Shown here: positions 1-8,155 of the stretch, piece after piece
Numbering within the stretch: the stretch's first letter is position 1
Layout: every line of letters starts with the position of its first letter
NCBI GenBank assembly: GCA_934343915.1
Contig: CAKRIL010000016.1
Location: 1 to 64,000, forward strand
Origin: an uncultured Lachnospiraceae bacterium
Lineage (GTDB): Bacteria; Bacillota; Clostridia; Lachnospirales; Lachnospiraceae
Direction of reading: 5' to 3'
DNA length: 64,000 nt
Program-made: the position numbers and the translations under genes
The notes under the pieces: generated by a model
The model's input: the letters and a program-made list of their open reading frames with translations, nothing else
What the model was told of the DNA's origin: nothing
The model's database searches: none

Positions 1-729
1 CTGTGGTACATGATAAAGAAGTTCGATATACTCCATATTCAGAAGGATGAGTGGGCTGTCAATGCCCACATGATGGGCTCGCTCTGTGCGATGGGCGTTC
101 CTATGGGACTTCAGTATTCGATAACGGCAATCGGAAGCGTTATCCTTCAGACGGCGACGAATACGCTCGGCTCATCGGCTGTTGCGGCTGTCACGGCAGC
201 GGGTAAGGTGTGCAACTTCTTAGCATGTCCTTATGATGCGATGGGCTCGACAATGGCTACATACGGCGGTCAGAATGTCGGTGCCGGTAAGCTTGACAGA
301 CTTGACAAGGGACTTAAATCATGTGTCCTGCTCGGAGCAGCTTATGCTGTGATAGCGGTGCTGATAGCGGTATTCGGAGGAGAGCTTCTTGCGAGACTGT
401 TCGTGGACGGCGATGAGGTGGAGATAATACATCAGGTTAAGCAGTTCCTGATATGGAACACAGCCTTCTACTTCCCGCTTGCACTTGTAAACATTGTGAG
501 GTTCTTAATTCAGGGAATGGGATTTGCTTCATTTGCGATACTTGCGGGTGTGTTCGAGATGATTGCGAGGTCGCTTGCTGGCTTCGTGCTTGTGCCGATG
601 ATAGGCTATGTGGGTGTGTGTCTCGGAAGCCCTATTGCGTGGATATTCGCTGATGCGTTCTTAATTCCTGCGTACTTCCATGTGAAGAAGGTACTGATGC
701 GCAGAAGAGAGTCTTATTACAGTGCATAA
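1..729 (+). CDS. MATE family efflux transporter, C-terminal part (5' end outside window)
   Basis: The reading frame is open from base 1, so the gene begins upstream; the ATG at 10 is internal. The visible 242 residues are the C-terminal half of a roughly 450-residue MATE multidrug/Na+-driven efflux protein of the inner membrane. They show several long hydrophobic helices, the QYSITAIGSVILQ segment, and a GGQNVGAGK stretch followed by a positively charged loop, which is typical of the start of the second six-helix bundle in MATE proteins. The end is basic (KKVLMRRRES), as expected for a cytoplasmic tail. The substrate cannot be inferred. A weak terminator follows, and the next gene is a separate unit. 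Confidence 0.85.
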   Translation: MWYMIKKFDILHIQKDEWAVNAHMMGSLCAMGVPMGLQYSITAIGSVILQTATNTLGSSAVAAVTAAGKVCNFLACPYDAMGSTMATYGGQNVGAGKLDRLDKGLKSCVLLGAAYAVIAVLIAVFGGELLARLFVDGDEVEIIHQVKQFLIWNTAFYFPLALVNIVRFLIQGMGFASFAILAGVFEMIARSLAGFVLVPMIGYVGVCLGSPIAWIFADAFLIPAYFHVKKVLMRRRESYYSA

Positions 730-748
730 GCAATAAATATGGCATCGT

Positions 749-794
749 AAAGGCAGCCAGAATCACAGATAAACAAGATAAAAAGGTTGCCTTT
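749..794 (+). terminator. weak rho-independent terminator after the MATE gene
   Basis: The arms AAAGGCAGCC (749-758) and GGTTGCCTTT (785-794) pair over 10 bp with one G-U pair. The loop is long (26 nt) and the T-rich tail is short, so this is a weak candidate. Confidence 0.4.
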
Positions 795-851
795 GCATAT
801 TAAAAATGTTAAAATAACATCTATGCGATTAAAGATATAAGAGGCATAGAT

Positions 852-2003
852 ATGAACGATTTAAAGGAACAATTCAATATAGAGCTGCAATTACAGGAGA
901 AAAAATCCAATGTGCGTACACTCAAGAGCTTTCTGTGGTTTTTTATAGCCATGGTTGTTATTTGGGTACTTACGGCAGTGGATTTTTTTGTCATAGATAC
1001 AAGATGGGTGACCATAGCATTCTCAATATCGACGGCTTTTCTGATAGTGCCGTTTGTAGTGTATCTTAAGGGGAATCTTGAAGTGGGCTGGGTTAAGTAT
1101 ATGCTGCTCGCAGTGCTGTGCGTCGTTGTGGGAGTAATGAATGCCGTGCTTTCAATGCATACGGTGTTTCTGTATGTGCTTCCGCTCATATTTGCGCTCC
1201 AGTATAGAAAAAGAATGCCGCTGTGGTATGCGTATATTGTCAACTGCTTTACACTGGCAGGAAGCAGCGTGTTCGCCTTCTATAAGGGAATGTGTGATGC
1301 GAATCTCTTAATAAGCGGTAATCATACGCACGACTGGTATATGAGCAGGTACGACGGAACGGCATTTACCGTGGAGCTTAATCAGAATCCATTATTTGTT
1401 ATACTGGTATTCGAGGTGCTTCCAAGATGCCTGATTCTTCTCATTTTTACCATAATTCTCAGATACATAATCACAAGCAATGAGGAGGATGCGAAGAGGA
1501 TTGCCGAGCTTACATACCGCAAGGAGACTGATCTTCGTACAAGACTGTTCAACAAGAACAAGTATCAGGAAATGCTTGAGGGGTACTATCCGGGAATTGA
1601 CAGGGTGGCGGTTATATTCTGGGATCTTAACAACCTCAAGGTCACGAATGACAGATTCGGACATGCCGAGGGCGATGCGCTGATTGAGAAGATGTCGTCG
1701 ATTCTGTATGCGCATATGAATAACAGATGCCGTGTGTATCGTGTAGGCGGCGATGAGTTCCTCATGATTATAGATAATCCGGCAGTCAATGAGACCGGGA
1801 ACATGATAGCCTGTGTCAGGAAGAGCATGTCTGAGACAAGAACGGACAACGGCTTCGTGATTTCAAGCGCCGTTGGTTATTCTGAGGGTAAGGGAAGCGA
1901 TATAGACGAGGTTGTGAAGCGTGCTGATGAGAGCATGTATAAGGATAAGGCAAGATGCAAGCAGAACGGCGATGATATGTCAAGACGTGATGAGAGCATG
2001 TAG
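852..2003 (+). CDS. membrane-bound diguanylate cyclase (GGDEF protein)
   Basis: A 383-residue protein predicted to make cyclic di-GMP from two GTP at the inner membrane. Residues about 25-215 form roughly six membrane helices with no recognisable sensor domain. The GGDEF domain occupies about 225-370. It keeps the signature GGDEF at residues 299-303, the metal/substrate segment FWDLNNLKVTNDRFGHAEGD, and a C-terminal SSAVGYSEG strand. The usual RxxD inhibitory site five residues before GGDEF is absent, so product inhibition at that site is not expected. The start follows an AAGAGG ribosome site. No effector or phosphodiesterase lies in this window. A chemoreceptor gene is two genes away, which fits a motility or attachment role but does not prove it. 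Confidence 0.9.
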   Translation: MNDLKEQFNIELQLQEKKSNVRTLKSFLWFFIAMVVIWVLTAVDFFVIDTRWVTIAFSISTAFLIVPFVVYLKGNLEVGWVKYMLLAVLCVVVGVMNAVLSMHTVFLYVLPLIFALQYRKRMPLWYAYIVNCFTLAGSSVFAFYKGMCDANLLISGNHTHDWYMSRYDGTAFTVELNQNPLFVILVFEVLPRCLILLIFTIILRYIITSNEEDAKRIAELTYRKETDLRTRLFNKNKYQEMLEGYYPGIDRVAVIFWDLNNLKVTNDRFGHAEGDALIEKMSSILYAHMNNRCRVYRVGGDEFLMIIDNPAVNETGNMIACVRKSMSETRTDNGFVISSAVGYSEGKGSDIDEVVKRADESMYKDKARCKQNGDDMSRRDESM

Positions 2004-2061
2004 GACAAGTTGCGTTATGTGATGCAATTTATGAAAATTAGATAAACTATCAAATTTTTAT

Positions 2062-2090
2062 TTGTAAAGTGTGCTTTTTGCACATATAAT
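2062..2090 (+). promoter_or_regulatory. sigma-A-type promoter of the MarR gene
   Basis: TTGTAA (2062-2067), a 17-nt spacer, and a perfect TATAAT (2085-2090). A short dyad, GTGTGC-ttttt-GCACAT, lies in the spacer and is a plausible autoregulatory operator. Confidence 0.6.
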
Positions 2091-2153
2091 TAATTCATGC
2101 AGCTATTGTGTCGCAGGGACACGGGTAAACAATAAAAGACGGAGGTATTGCCA

Positions 2154-2588
2154 ATGCATGAATTAAGCAGAGCAGCAGTTGAAGATTTTTTTGTACAGAC
2201 ATTTGACGTGGATAAGGTATTCAGCTCGGTGAAGCGCGCTGACTACCTTTTCTTGTATTATATCGAACATTGCAGCAAGAGCTCACAGCACGAGAGCGGT
2301 GCGTATCTGTGGGAGCTTGCCGAGATGATGAATATGTCTATTCCTGATATTTCAAAGGCTGTTACCAAGCTTCACGACAAGGGATATGTTGAATGGAAAA
2401 CCAATGCCGAGAAGAGTAAGACTTATGTGGAGCTCACCAAGACGGCACACAGGCTCATGGAGGAAGAGCGTGATTATATGAAGAGATGCTTCGATGAGAT
2501 AGAGGAGCAGGTTGATGCCGGGGAACTTTCTGCAATGATTAATACAATGCAGAAAGTTGTGGGCATTATCAAGAAAAACAGGGCTTAA
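2154..2588 (+). CDS. MarR family transcriptional regulator
   Basis: A 144-residue cytoplasmic DNA-binding protein. The central part (about 40-110) is a winged helix: a helix-turn-helix around LAEMMNMSIPDISKAVTKL followed by a wing rich in charged residues (EWKTNAEKSKTYVELT). This order is typical of MarR dimers, with the flanking helices forming the dimer interface. The ATG at 2154 is preferred because GGAGG at 2141-2145 lies 8 nt upstream; an upstream TTG at 2148 would be only 2 nt from it. The gene has its own promoter with a dyad in the spacer, so autoregulation is likely. No obvious target gene is adjacent, since the next gene is convergent. The ligand is unknown. Confidence 0.85.
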   Translation: MHELSRAAVEDFFVQTFDVDKVFSSVKRADYLFLYYIEHCSKSSQHESGAYLWELAEMMNMSIPDISKAVTKLHDKGYVEWKTNAEKSKTYVELTKTAHRLMEEERDYMKRCFDEIEEQVDAGELSAMINTMQKVVGIIKKNRA

Positions 2589-2733
2589 CTGGGTTATTGT
2601 CCGATATGTCCAGGCAGGACAGAACACAGCTCGGTGACGGCAGCAGTTCATGGTCGTGTCATGACCGGCTTGGTACATATGGGACAGCTTTTTGCGGGTT
2701 CTATAAGGTATTCCTTTCAGAATTGATTATGTA

Positions 2734-4200
2734 TTATTTGGTGATGAGAGCCATAAGCTCTTTCATCTTCGAATCGATAAGCCCGATGACCCCCGCATTC
2801 TTGTTCTCCTGATTGAGTGTCTCGCTTGAATGGGCGGATACCTCCTCGGATACGGCGGAGATTGTCTGAATGGAATCGGAGATTGCGTTGTTGGCACTCT
2901 TAAGCTTCTCAATGTTATCGGAAAGACCGTTGAGCTGCTCGCGCACGGAGGAACTGTTGCTGCGTATCTGGTCGAATATCCTGGCTGTGTTGGAGGTTGA
3001 AGCCTTCTCACCGTTGATGCCGTCAAGCATGTGATTGATTACGCGAACTACATCTGTTATCGTATTCGAGAAGTTGTTGATTATATCGGTTATGTGCTCA
3101 GTAGCCTCACTGGTCTGATTTGCCATGTGGGATATCTCTCCTGCGACGACTGCGAAGCCTCTTCCGGCATCACCGGCGCGGGCTGCTTCGATGCTCGCAT
3201 TCAGTGAAAGAAGACTTGTCTGTGAGGTGATATCGCTGATGAGAATGATAATGGAGTTCATATCCTTGATATGGTATTCAAGCTCGTTAAGCTTCTCGCT
3301 TACATTGACACCGTTTTCAACGGAATCATTGACCTGTGCAACAAGGCTGTTGACATCCTTCATTCCTGCATCGATGATGGACATGGTGTGTTCCATGTTG
3401 TCATGTATTGTTGCAGATATGCTTCCGATCGTGTCAACCTGCTGCTGTATGGACTCAGTCTGAATAAGCTGCTGCTGAACGGCATTGGCTGTGTCGAGAG
3501 CACCCGAGGATACCTCCTGCATGGCAGCTACGGTTGTGGCGGAGCCTTCATTTAAGGCTTCAAGCTCGTTATGTATATATTCGATTCCTTCCTCCATCTT
3601 TTTTGACAGCTTAGAGATATCGGAAAGAAGCTGCTCGGTCTTTTTCTGCGAGTCCGTTATGTTGTTGAGCTTTATCATGGAATTGGTGCTGAGTGTCGAT
3701 GATGTTATATAGGAATAGATGGCAATGAGCACGACAAAGATAACATGGATTATCGCTGCGTCACTGTCAGGATATGAGTATCTTCCGCGTGTTATTCCTA
3801 TAACGGCAAGGATTATAACCTCTATTACCACACCGGTGTTGACCATGAGTGAGTACTTTTTGTCATTGTATACGGATATTACAAGTATCATCGGGATAAC
3901 GAAAAGTGATGCCATGAAGGTCGTCGAGGTGTATATGTAAAAAGTGAAGAATACGGCGAAGCCATTGCCTACGAGGTGCTTGATGGCTGTGGTATCATGA
4001 TTGCGCCTCCAGAATAATATCTCAGCAGCAATCGGAGCAATGCCGAGAATAATTGAGATTGTGAATATAAGTGGATTTATGCCTCTTGTGAATGCCTGAA
4101 GTGCAAGCAGCAGGAGCATAACGGTATCAGTGGCAATATGGGAAATCATACAGGTCTTGTTGTTGCGCGCCCATTCGGATATTTCGCTATTGGCTTTCAT
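2734..4200 (-). CDS. methyl-accepting chemotaxis protein
   Basis: A 488-residue chemoreceptor. Residues about 20-175 contain five or six hydrophobic segments with only short loops, so there is no large extracellular sensor domain and no clear HAMP domain. The cytoplasmic signalling helix bundle follows (about 190-488). It contains the highly conserved hairpin tip with [21 protein letters not shown], the CheA/CheW contact region, and Gln/Glu-rich methylation helices. The start at 4200 follows an AGGTGG ribosome site on the minus strand. It implies that the organism has a chemotaxis system elsewhere and is probably motile. The stimulus is unknown; the membrane-embedded input suggests sensing of membrane state, redox or a small permeant signal, which is inference. 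Confidence 0.92.
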   Translation of the reverse strand: MKANSEISEWARNNKTCMISHIATDTVMLLLLALQAFTRGINPLIFTISIILGIAPIAAEILFWRRNHDTTAIKHLVGNGFAVFFTFYIYTSTTFMASLFVIPMILVISVYNDKKYSLMVNTGVVIEVIILAVIGITRGRYSYPDSDAAIIHVIFVVLIAIYSYITSSTLSTNSMIKLNNITDSQKKTEQLLSDISKLSKKMEEGIEYIHNELEALNEGSATTVAAMQEVSSGALDTANAVQQQLIQTESIQQQVDTIGSISATIHDNMEHTMSIIDAGMKDVNSLVAQVNDSVENGVNVSEKLNELEYHIKDMNSIIILISDITSQTSLLSLNASIEAARAGDAGRGFAVVAGEISHMANQTSEATEHITDIINNFSNTITDVVRVINHMLDGINGEKASTSNTARIFDQIRSNSSSVREQLNGLSDNIEKLKSANNAISDSIQTISAVSEEVSAHSSETLNQENKNAGVIGLIDSKMKELMALITK

Positions 4201-4347
4201 AGAATATCCACCTTTCTTTTTTAATTATAATTTATTAATACAATACAAGAGTATAGCATTAACGTCCGATTTTTTCCATAATAAAGTAGAATTTCCCGAC
4301 AATTTTTCTTGAAAAGATTGTGAAAATATTAACTTCCAAACAAGCTC

Positions 4348-4377
4348 TTGAAAGTACTTACATTCCTATGCTATAAT
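4348..4377 (+). promoter_or_regulatory. promoter of the sugar kinase gene
   Basis: TTGAAA (4348-4353), an 18-nt spacer and a perfect TATAAT (4372-4377). The region between the chemoreceptor start (4200) and the kinase start (4454) contains no other gene. Confidence 0.65.
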
Positions 4378-4388
4378 ACATATAAAGT

Positions 4389-4404
4389 ATGTCGAGTGCG
4401 ACAT
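4389..4404. promoter_or_regulatory. 16-bp palindrome just downstream of the transcription start: candidate operator
   Basis: ATGTCG-AGTG-CGACAT is a perfect dyad that begins about 12 bp after the -10 box, where a bound repressor would block transcription of the sugar kinase gene. The cognate regulator is not in the window. Confidence 0.45.
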
Positions 4405-4453
4405 AATTTCACAATGATTTATGACTTACAAGTCAGAAGATGGAGGCAAAGTA

Positions 4454-5551
4454 ATGAATTTAAATTTAAGACCAGCAAGCGAGTGCAAGTATGACGCTGT
4501 ATCATTAGGCGAGGTTATGTTACGTCTTGACCCGGGTGAGGGAAGAATCCGTACAGCAAGACAGTTCCGTGCTTGGGAAGGCGGCGGAGAGTACAATGTA
4601 GTTCGTGGACTTCATAAGTGCTTCGGCTTAAGATCAGGTGTCATCACAGCTTTCGCTGACAATGAAGTAGGTGCATTAATGGTAGACTTCATTGAGCAGG
4701 GCGGTGTTGCAACAGACCTTATTCACATGAAGAAGACAGATGGTATCGGCAGATTATGCCGTAACGGTATCAACTTCACAGAGCGTGGATTCGGTATCCG
4801 TGGTGCTAAGGGATGCTCTGATAGAGCTTACACAGCTATTTCACAGGCTACTCCTGAGGATTTCGATTTCGAGTACATCTTCGGAACACTTGGCGTAAGA
4901 TGGTTACACACAGGCGGTATCTATGCAGCATTATCTGAGCAGTCATGCGAGACAGTTCTTGCAGCTATCAAGACAGCTAAGAAGTACGGAACAATCGTTT
5001 CCTACGACCTCAATTACAGACCATCTATGTGGGATGCTATCGGCGGACAGGCTAAGGCTCAGGAAGTTAATAAGGAAATCGCTAAGTATGTTGACGTTAT
5101 GATCGGTAACGAGGAAGACTTCACAGCATGTCTCGGTTTTGAGATCGAGGGAAATGATGCTGACCTTAAGGAACTCAACCTTGACGGATACAAGAAGATG
5201 ATTAACGAGGCTGCTAAGACATATCCTAACTTCAAGGCAGTTGCTACAACTCTTCGTACAGTTAAGACTGCAACGGTTAATGACTGGAGCGCAATCTGCT
5301 GGGCAGACGGCGAGATCTACAAGGCTAAGGATTACAAGGGTCTTGAGATTATGGATCGTGTAGGCGGTGGTGATTCATTCGCATCAGGTCTTGTATATGG
5401 TCTTATGACAACAGGCGATGCTGAGTTAGCTGTCAACTACGGTGCAGCTCACGGCGCACTTGCCATGACAACTCCTGGTGACACAACAATGGCTACCAAG
5501 AAGGAAGTTGAAGCTATCATGGGCGGCGCAGGCGCAAGAGTACAGAGATAA
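4454..5551 (+). CDS. kdgK: PfkB family sugar kinase, probably 2-dehydro-3-deoxygluconokinase
   Basis: A 365-residue ribokinase-fold kinase that probably phosphorylates 2-keto-3-deoxygluconate, a product of pectin and uronate breakdown, using ATP in the cytoplasm. The N-terminus has the PfkB entry strand GEVMLRLDPGEGR. The C-terminal signature VGGGDSFASGL carries the anion hole and the catalytic Asp. The start at 4454 is chosen because GGAGG lies 7 nt upstream; an in-frame ATG 33 bases earlier has no ribosome site. Codon choice (many GCT, ACA, GGT) differs from neighbouring genes and suggests high expression. The gene stands alone with its own promoter and terminator. Assignment to KdgK rather than another PfkB sugar kinase rests on overall resemblance and is moderately sure. 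Confidence 0.75.
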   Translation: MNLNLRPASECKYDAVSLGEVMLRLDPGEGRIRTARQFRAWEGGGEYNVVRGLHKCFGLRSGVITAFADNEVGALMVDFIEQGGVATDLIHMKKTDGIGRLCRNGINFTERGFGIRGAKGCSDRAYTAISQATPEDFDFEYIFGTLGVRWLHTGGIYAALSEQSCETVLAAIKTAKKYGTIVSYDLNYRPSMWDAIGGQAKAQEVNKEIAKYVDVMIGNEEDFTACLGFEIEGNDADLKELNLDGYKKMINEAAKTYPNFKAVATTLRTVKTATVNDWSAICWADGEIYKAKDYKGLEIMDRVGGGDSFASGLVYGLMTTGDAELAVNYGAAHGALAMTTPGDTTMATKKEVEAIMGGAGARVQR

Positions 5552-5588
5552 TAATTTCGAAAATTCGAAGAACGAAGACAATTATTAT
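5548..5588 (+). repeat. small hairpin repeat with TTCGAAGAACGAAGA core (copy 1)
   Basis: The outer arms ATAATAATT (5548-5556) and AATTATTAT (5580-5588) pair perfectly and include the stop codon of the kinase gene. Inside lies TTCG-AAGAA-CGAA (5564-5576). The same 15-base core recurs at 40074-40088 with a completely different but again perfectly paired outer stem. Confidence 0.55.
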
Positions 5589-5610
5589 ATAAGTTTTTAG
5601 TCAAAAAATG

Positions 5611-5643
5611 GAAGGACAGATTCAATATCTGCCCTTCTTTTTT
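5611..5643 (+). terminator. rho-independent terminator of the sugar kinase gene
   Basis: GAAGGACAGAT (5611-5621) pairs with ATCTGCCCTTC (5627-5637) with one A/C mismatch and is followed by a run of T residues. Confidence 0.8.
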
Positions 5644-5684
5644 GTTGCGAAGATTCGCATTATTAAGCGTTGGAGTATATGCTG

Positions 5685-7412
5685 CTATCTGCGGTATCTG
5701 TTAAAGCAGGAATAGATTTCCTGAATGCGCGGCATGGCGTAGCCGCCCGGGAGAGGTCTGCCATCCATGAAGGCGGTGAGACCTTTTTCAGAATAGATTC
5801 GGTATAATTCGCTGACAATCGCACTGATGGTTCTTCTGCCGTCAATAAGATGTTCCACGGTATATTTTAACAGGACTGACAGAGCGGCGGTCTGTTCTGA
5901 ATCGATAAGCTGTTCAATGCAGCGGAGGTCTACGGTCTGTCTGCCGATGAGAAAGCTGTCCTTTGACAGCAGCTTGACCTTCAACTGTTCAGGCTCGTTG
6001 TCCCTTATGGCACCCGTCCTGTAATCACGCTTCTTAGGTGCTCCCTGAGGATCCCTGCTCATTATGCGGCAGCTTTTTGGTGCAGTGTAAGGAGCGGCAC
6101 TGTCGGAAGGGAGAGGATATTCGTTAAGCAGCCCTTTTACCTTGGCTGTTATATCAACGGCATTATAATTGTCCATCTGAATTACGGTGTCTGCAATATG
6201 GAAGAAGGCACCTGAGCTTCCGGCGACAAGTATTGTGGATATTCCGGCATAGTCATAGAGCTCCCTTGCTCTTGCGGTAAAAGGCGTTATCGGCTCCTTG
6301 TCGGACTGTATCACTCGCTGCATGAATGCATCGCGCACCATGAAGTTCGTAGCAGAGGTGTCCTCGTCAATGAGAAATACATGGCTTCCTGCTTCGATGC
6401 CCTCAACAATTCCCGCAGCCTGTGACGTGCTTCCGCTTGCATCCTCCGTCGAGAAGGAATTAGTGTCCTTACGGCTTGGGAGGTCGTTGATGAACAGTGA
6501 TATGTCAACGTCCTTCACAAAGCGCCCGTCTTCGGAGCGAAGCTTGAGTGCCGTGTCGTCAGTGATGACGTATTCACGTCCATCGCTTAAGATATGGTTG
6601 TATACTCCTAGCTCAAGGGCTGAGAGTAGGGTTGACTTGCCGTGGTAGCCGCCTCCGACAATGAGCGTAATGCCCCGGGAAATTCCCATTCCCGAGATTC
6701 TTCCTGCATGAGGAAGTGTGAGGCTTATGCGCAGTGATTCAGGTGATGTGAATGTCACTGCGTTCTTCATTGGACGCTGTGATATGCCGCTCTCGCGTGG
6801 AAGAATAGAACCATCGGCTATGAATGATACAAGGGAGTTCTCCTTTAACAGACGGCGGATTTCATACTGGTCTTCAGCTAAAAAGATACATTTTTGCAGC
6901 TTGTCCGCATCAAGGCTGCGGTACATAAGGCTCTTTTCAACGCACTGAGGCAAGAAGTCGAACAGTATCTTTTCAAGCTCGCGTGAGTTGATGGTTCTGC
7001 CGTTGGCGGGGAAGCCGATGAAGAAACGGACGATAAGCTCCTTCGTGGTGATCTCACAGTCACTTCTCTGAAGTACCTCCTGCCCCGGGCGGGTAATCTC
7101 GATAAGCCCGCTCTTTCCCGAGCCCTTTGCCTGAAAAGAGCAGCGTGTAATCTCGACGCAGAAGCTTCTGAGCAGAAAATCTGCGAGGGCGGTTTTGGTG
7201 GTATCCGAAACAAGCGTATAGTCGGGATAGCCCGCGTCGCGCAGAGCAATATGTATGCTCACCTGAGAAGGTGCGGCGAAGGGGTCTCCCTGAACGTGCT
7301 CGATATTTAGTATGTATTTTCCAAAATTATAGCTTCCGCGAAGGGATTTGTAGGCGGGGTAGCTTTTGTGGTCGATTTCCCTTAAGGTGTTTCTTAATTC
7401 CTGTGATGTCAT
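5685..7412 (-). CDS. ABC-class ATPase (COG3044 / PF09818 type)
   Basis: A 575-residue protein resembling the 'predicted ATPase of the ABC class' family, whose biological role is not established. It has an N-terminal alpha/beta region, a P-loop GGGYHGKST in the middle, and a Walker B-like segment VFLIDEDTSATNFMVRD. No membrane segment or transporter partner is present, so it is unlikely to be an ABC transporter subunit. The start at 7412 (MTSQELRN) is preferred because AGAAAGGA lies 6 nt upstream; an in-frame ATG 27 bases earlier (7439) overlaps that site and has none of its own. It is convergent with the sugar kinase gene and apparently monocistronic. Confidence 0.8.
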   Translation of the reverse strand: MTSQELRNTLREIDHKSYPAYKSLRGSYNFGKYILNIEHVQGDPFAAPSQVSIHIALRDAGYPDYTLVSDTTKTALADFLLRSFCVEITRCSFQAKGSGKSGLIEITRPGQEVLQRSDCEITTKELIVRFFIGFPANGRTINSRELEKILFDFLPQCVEKSLMYRSLDADKLQKCIFLAEDQYEIRRLLKENSLVSFIADGSILPRESGISQRPMKNAVTFTSPESLRISLTLPHAGRISGMGISRGITLIVGGGYHGKSTLLSALELGVYNHILSDGREYVITDDTALKLRSEDGRFVKDVDISLFINDLPSRKDTNSFSTEDASGSTSQAAGIVEGIEAGSHVFLIDEDTSATNFMVRDAFMQRVIQSDKEPITPFTARARELYDYAGISTILVAGSSGAFFHIADTVIQMDNYNAVDITAKVKGLLNEYPLPSDSAAPYTAPKSCRIMSRDPQGAPKKRDYRTGAIRDNEPEQLKVKLLSKDSFLIGRQTVDLRCIEQLIDSEQTAALSVLLKYTVEHLIDGRRTISAIVSELYRIYSEKGLTAFMDGRPLPGGYAMPRIQEIYSCFNRYRR

Positions 7413-7451
7413 GGCGGGTCCTTTCTGATAATGATTCATGCGTCAAAATAG

Positions 7452-7517
7452 GTTGTCAAATTTTGTGTGTATATCATGGTTATACATATTAAAGTTGTGA
7501 AAATATGCTTTGATACT
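7452..7517 (+). repeat. short inverted-repeat remnant, end-only relative of the structured element family
   Basis: Lies in the 285-bp gap between two divergent genes. It begins TTGTCAAATTTTG, holds a TGTATA..TATACA hairpin and ends ATGCTTTGATAC. The stretch from 7481 onward (TATACATATTAAAGTTGTGA and on to TTTGATAC) matches 48732-48768 almost base for base, and the ends resemble the TGTCAAAA ends of the larger elements. It has no structured core. The remainder of the gap (7518-7697) shows only AT-rich sequence. Confidence 0.5.
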
Positions 7518-7697
7518 GAATCTGATAGTATAATTCAGCTTCTTATTATATCCCTTTGGAGCATGTTTGGTCTATAACATTTGAAAAATATTATGCACAG
7601 ATAATTTTTACATTATAGTCCGATGCATAATTGCAGTGTGTCAGGGCATGATATTGTTTGAGATGGTATATTAATCAGGAAGGGGGAACAGACGATT

Positions 7698-8129
7698 ATG
7701 GAGGATGATACTATTAAGCTGCTGCGGGAGTGCAACGCGGGAATCAAGATGGGGATAACCTCGCTTGATGAGGTCATGGAGCATGTTAAGGATGAGAGGC
7801 TTAAGGCACTTTTGCAGGAGAGCAAAAGCACACACAGCCGTCTTGGAGATGAAACACATTCGTATCTTCTCAAATATCAGGACGAGGGCAAGGAGCCGGC
7901 TCCGATTGCCAAGATGATGTCATGGGTCAAGACTAATTTTAAGCTGGGGGATGAGGACTCGGACAGAGTTGTGGCAGATATTATAACCGACGGCTGTAAT
8001 ATGGGAATAAAGTCACTGTATCGATATCTGCACCAGTATCAGGCTGCCGACAATGAGATTAAGGGGCTTGTTAAGAAGGTTATAGACGCAGAGGAGAAGC
8101 TTGTTAAAGAGCTGAGGGAGTACCTTTAG
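7698..8129 (+). CDS. small all-helical, ferritin-like protein of unknown function
   Basis: A 143-residue acidic protein with four predicted amphipathic helices and no membrane segment or signal peptide. The pattern (MEDDTIKLLRECNAGIKMGI..., later HSRLGDETHSYL and VADIITDGCNMGIKSLYRYL) resembles ferritin-like four-helix bundles of the DUF2383 kind often seen in Clostridia, but no firm ExxH metal-ligand set can be read. The ribosome site GGAAGGGGGA is strong, though about 9-10 nt from the ATG. It stands alone between a divergent ATPase gene and a convergent permease gene. A stress-related or storage role would be guesswork. Confidence 0.6.
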   Translation: MEDDTIKLLRECNAGIKMGITSLDEVMEHVKDERLKALLQESKSTHSRLGDETHSYLLKYQDEGKEPAPIAKMMSWVKTNFKLGDEDSDRVVADIITDGCNMGIKSLYRYLHQYQAADNEIKGLVKKVIDAEEKLVKELREYL

Positions 8130-8139
8130 GTGCTCCCTC
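8114..8139. terminator. hairpin between convergent genes, possible bidirectional terminator
   Basis: GAGGGAGTACC (8114-8124) pairs with GGTGCTCCCTC (8129-8139) over 11 bp with one G-U pair and a 4-nt loop. There is no good T-run on either side, so its strength as a terminator is doubtful. It includes the stop codon at 8127-8129. Confidence 0.45.
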
Positions 8140-8155
8140 ATTGATAATATACATA

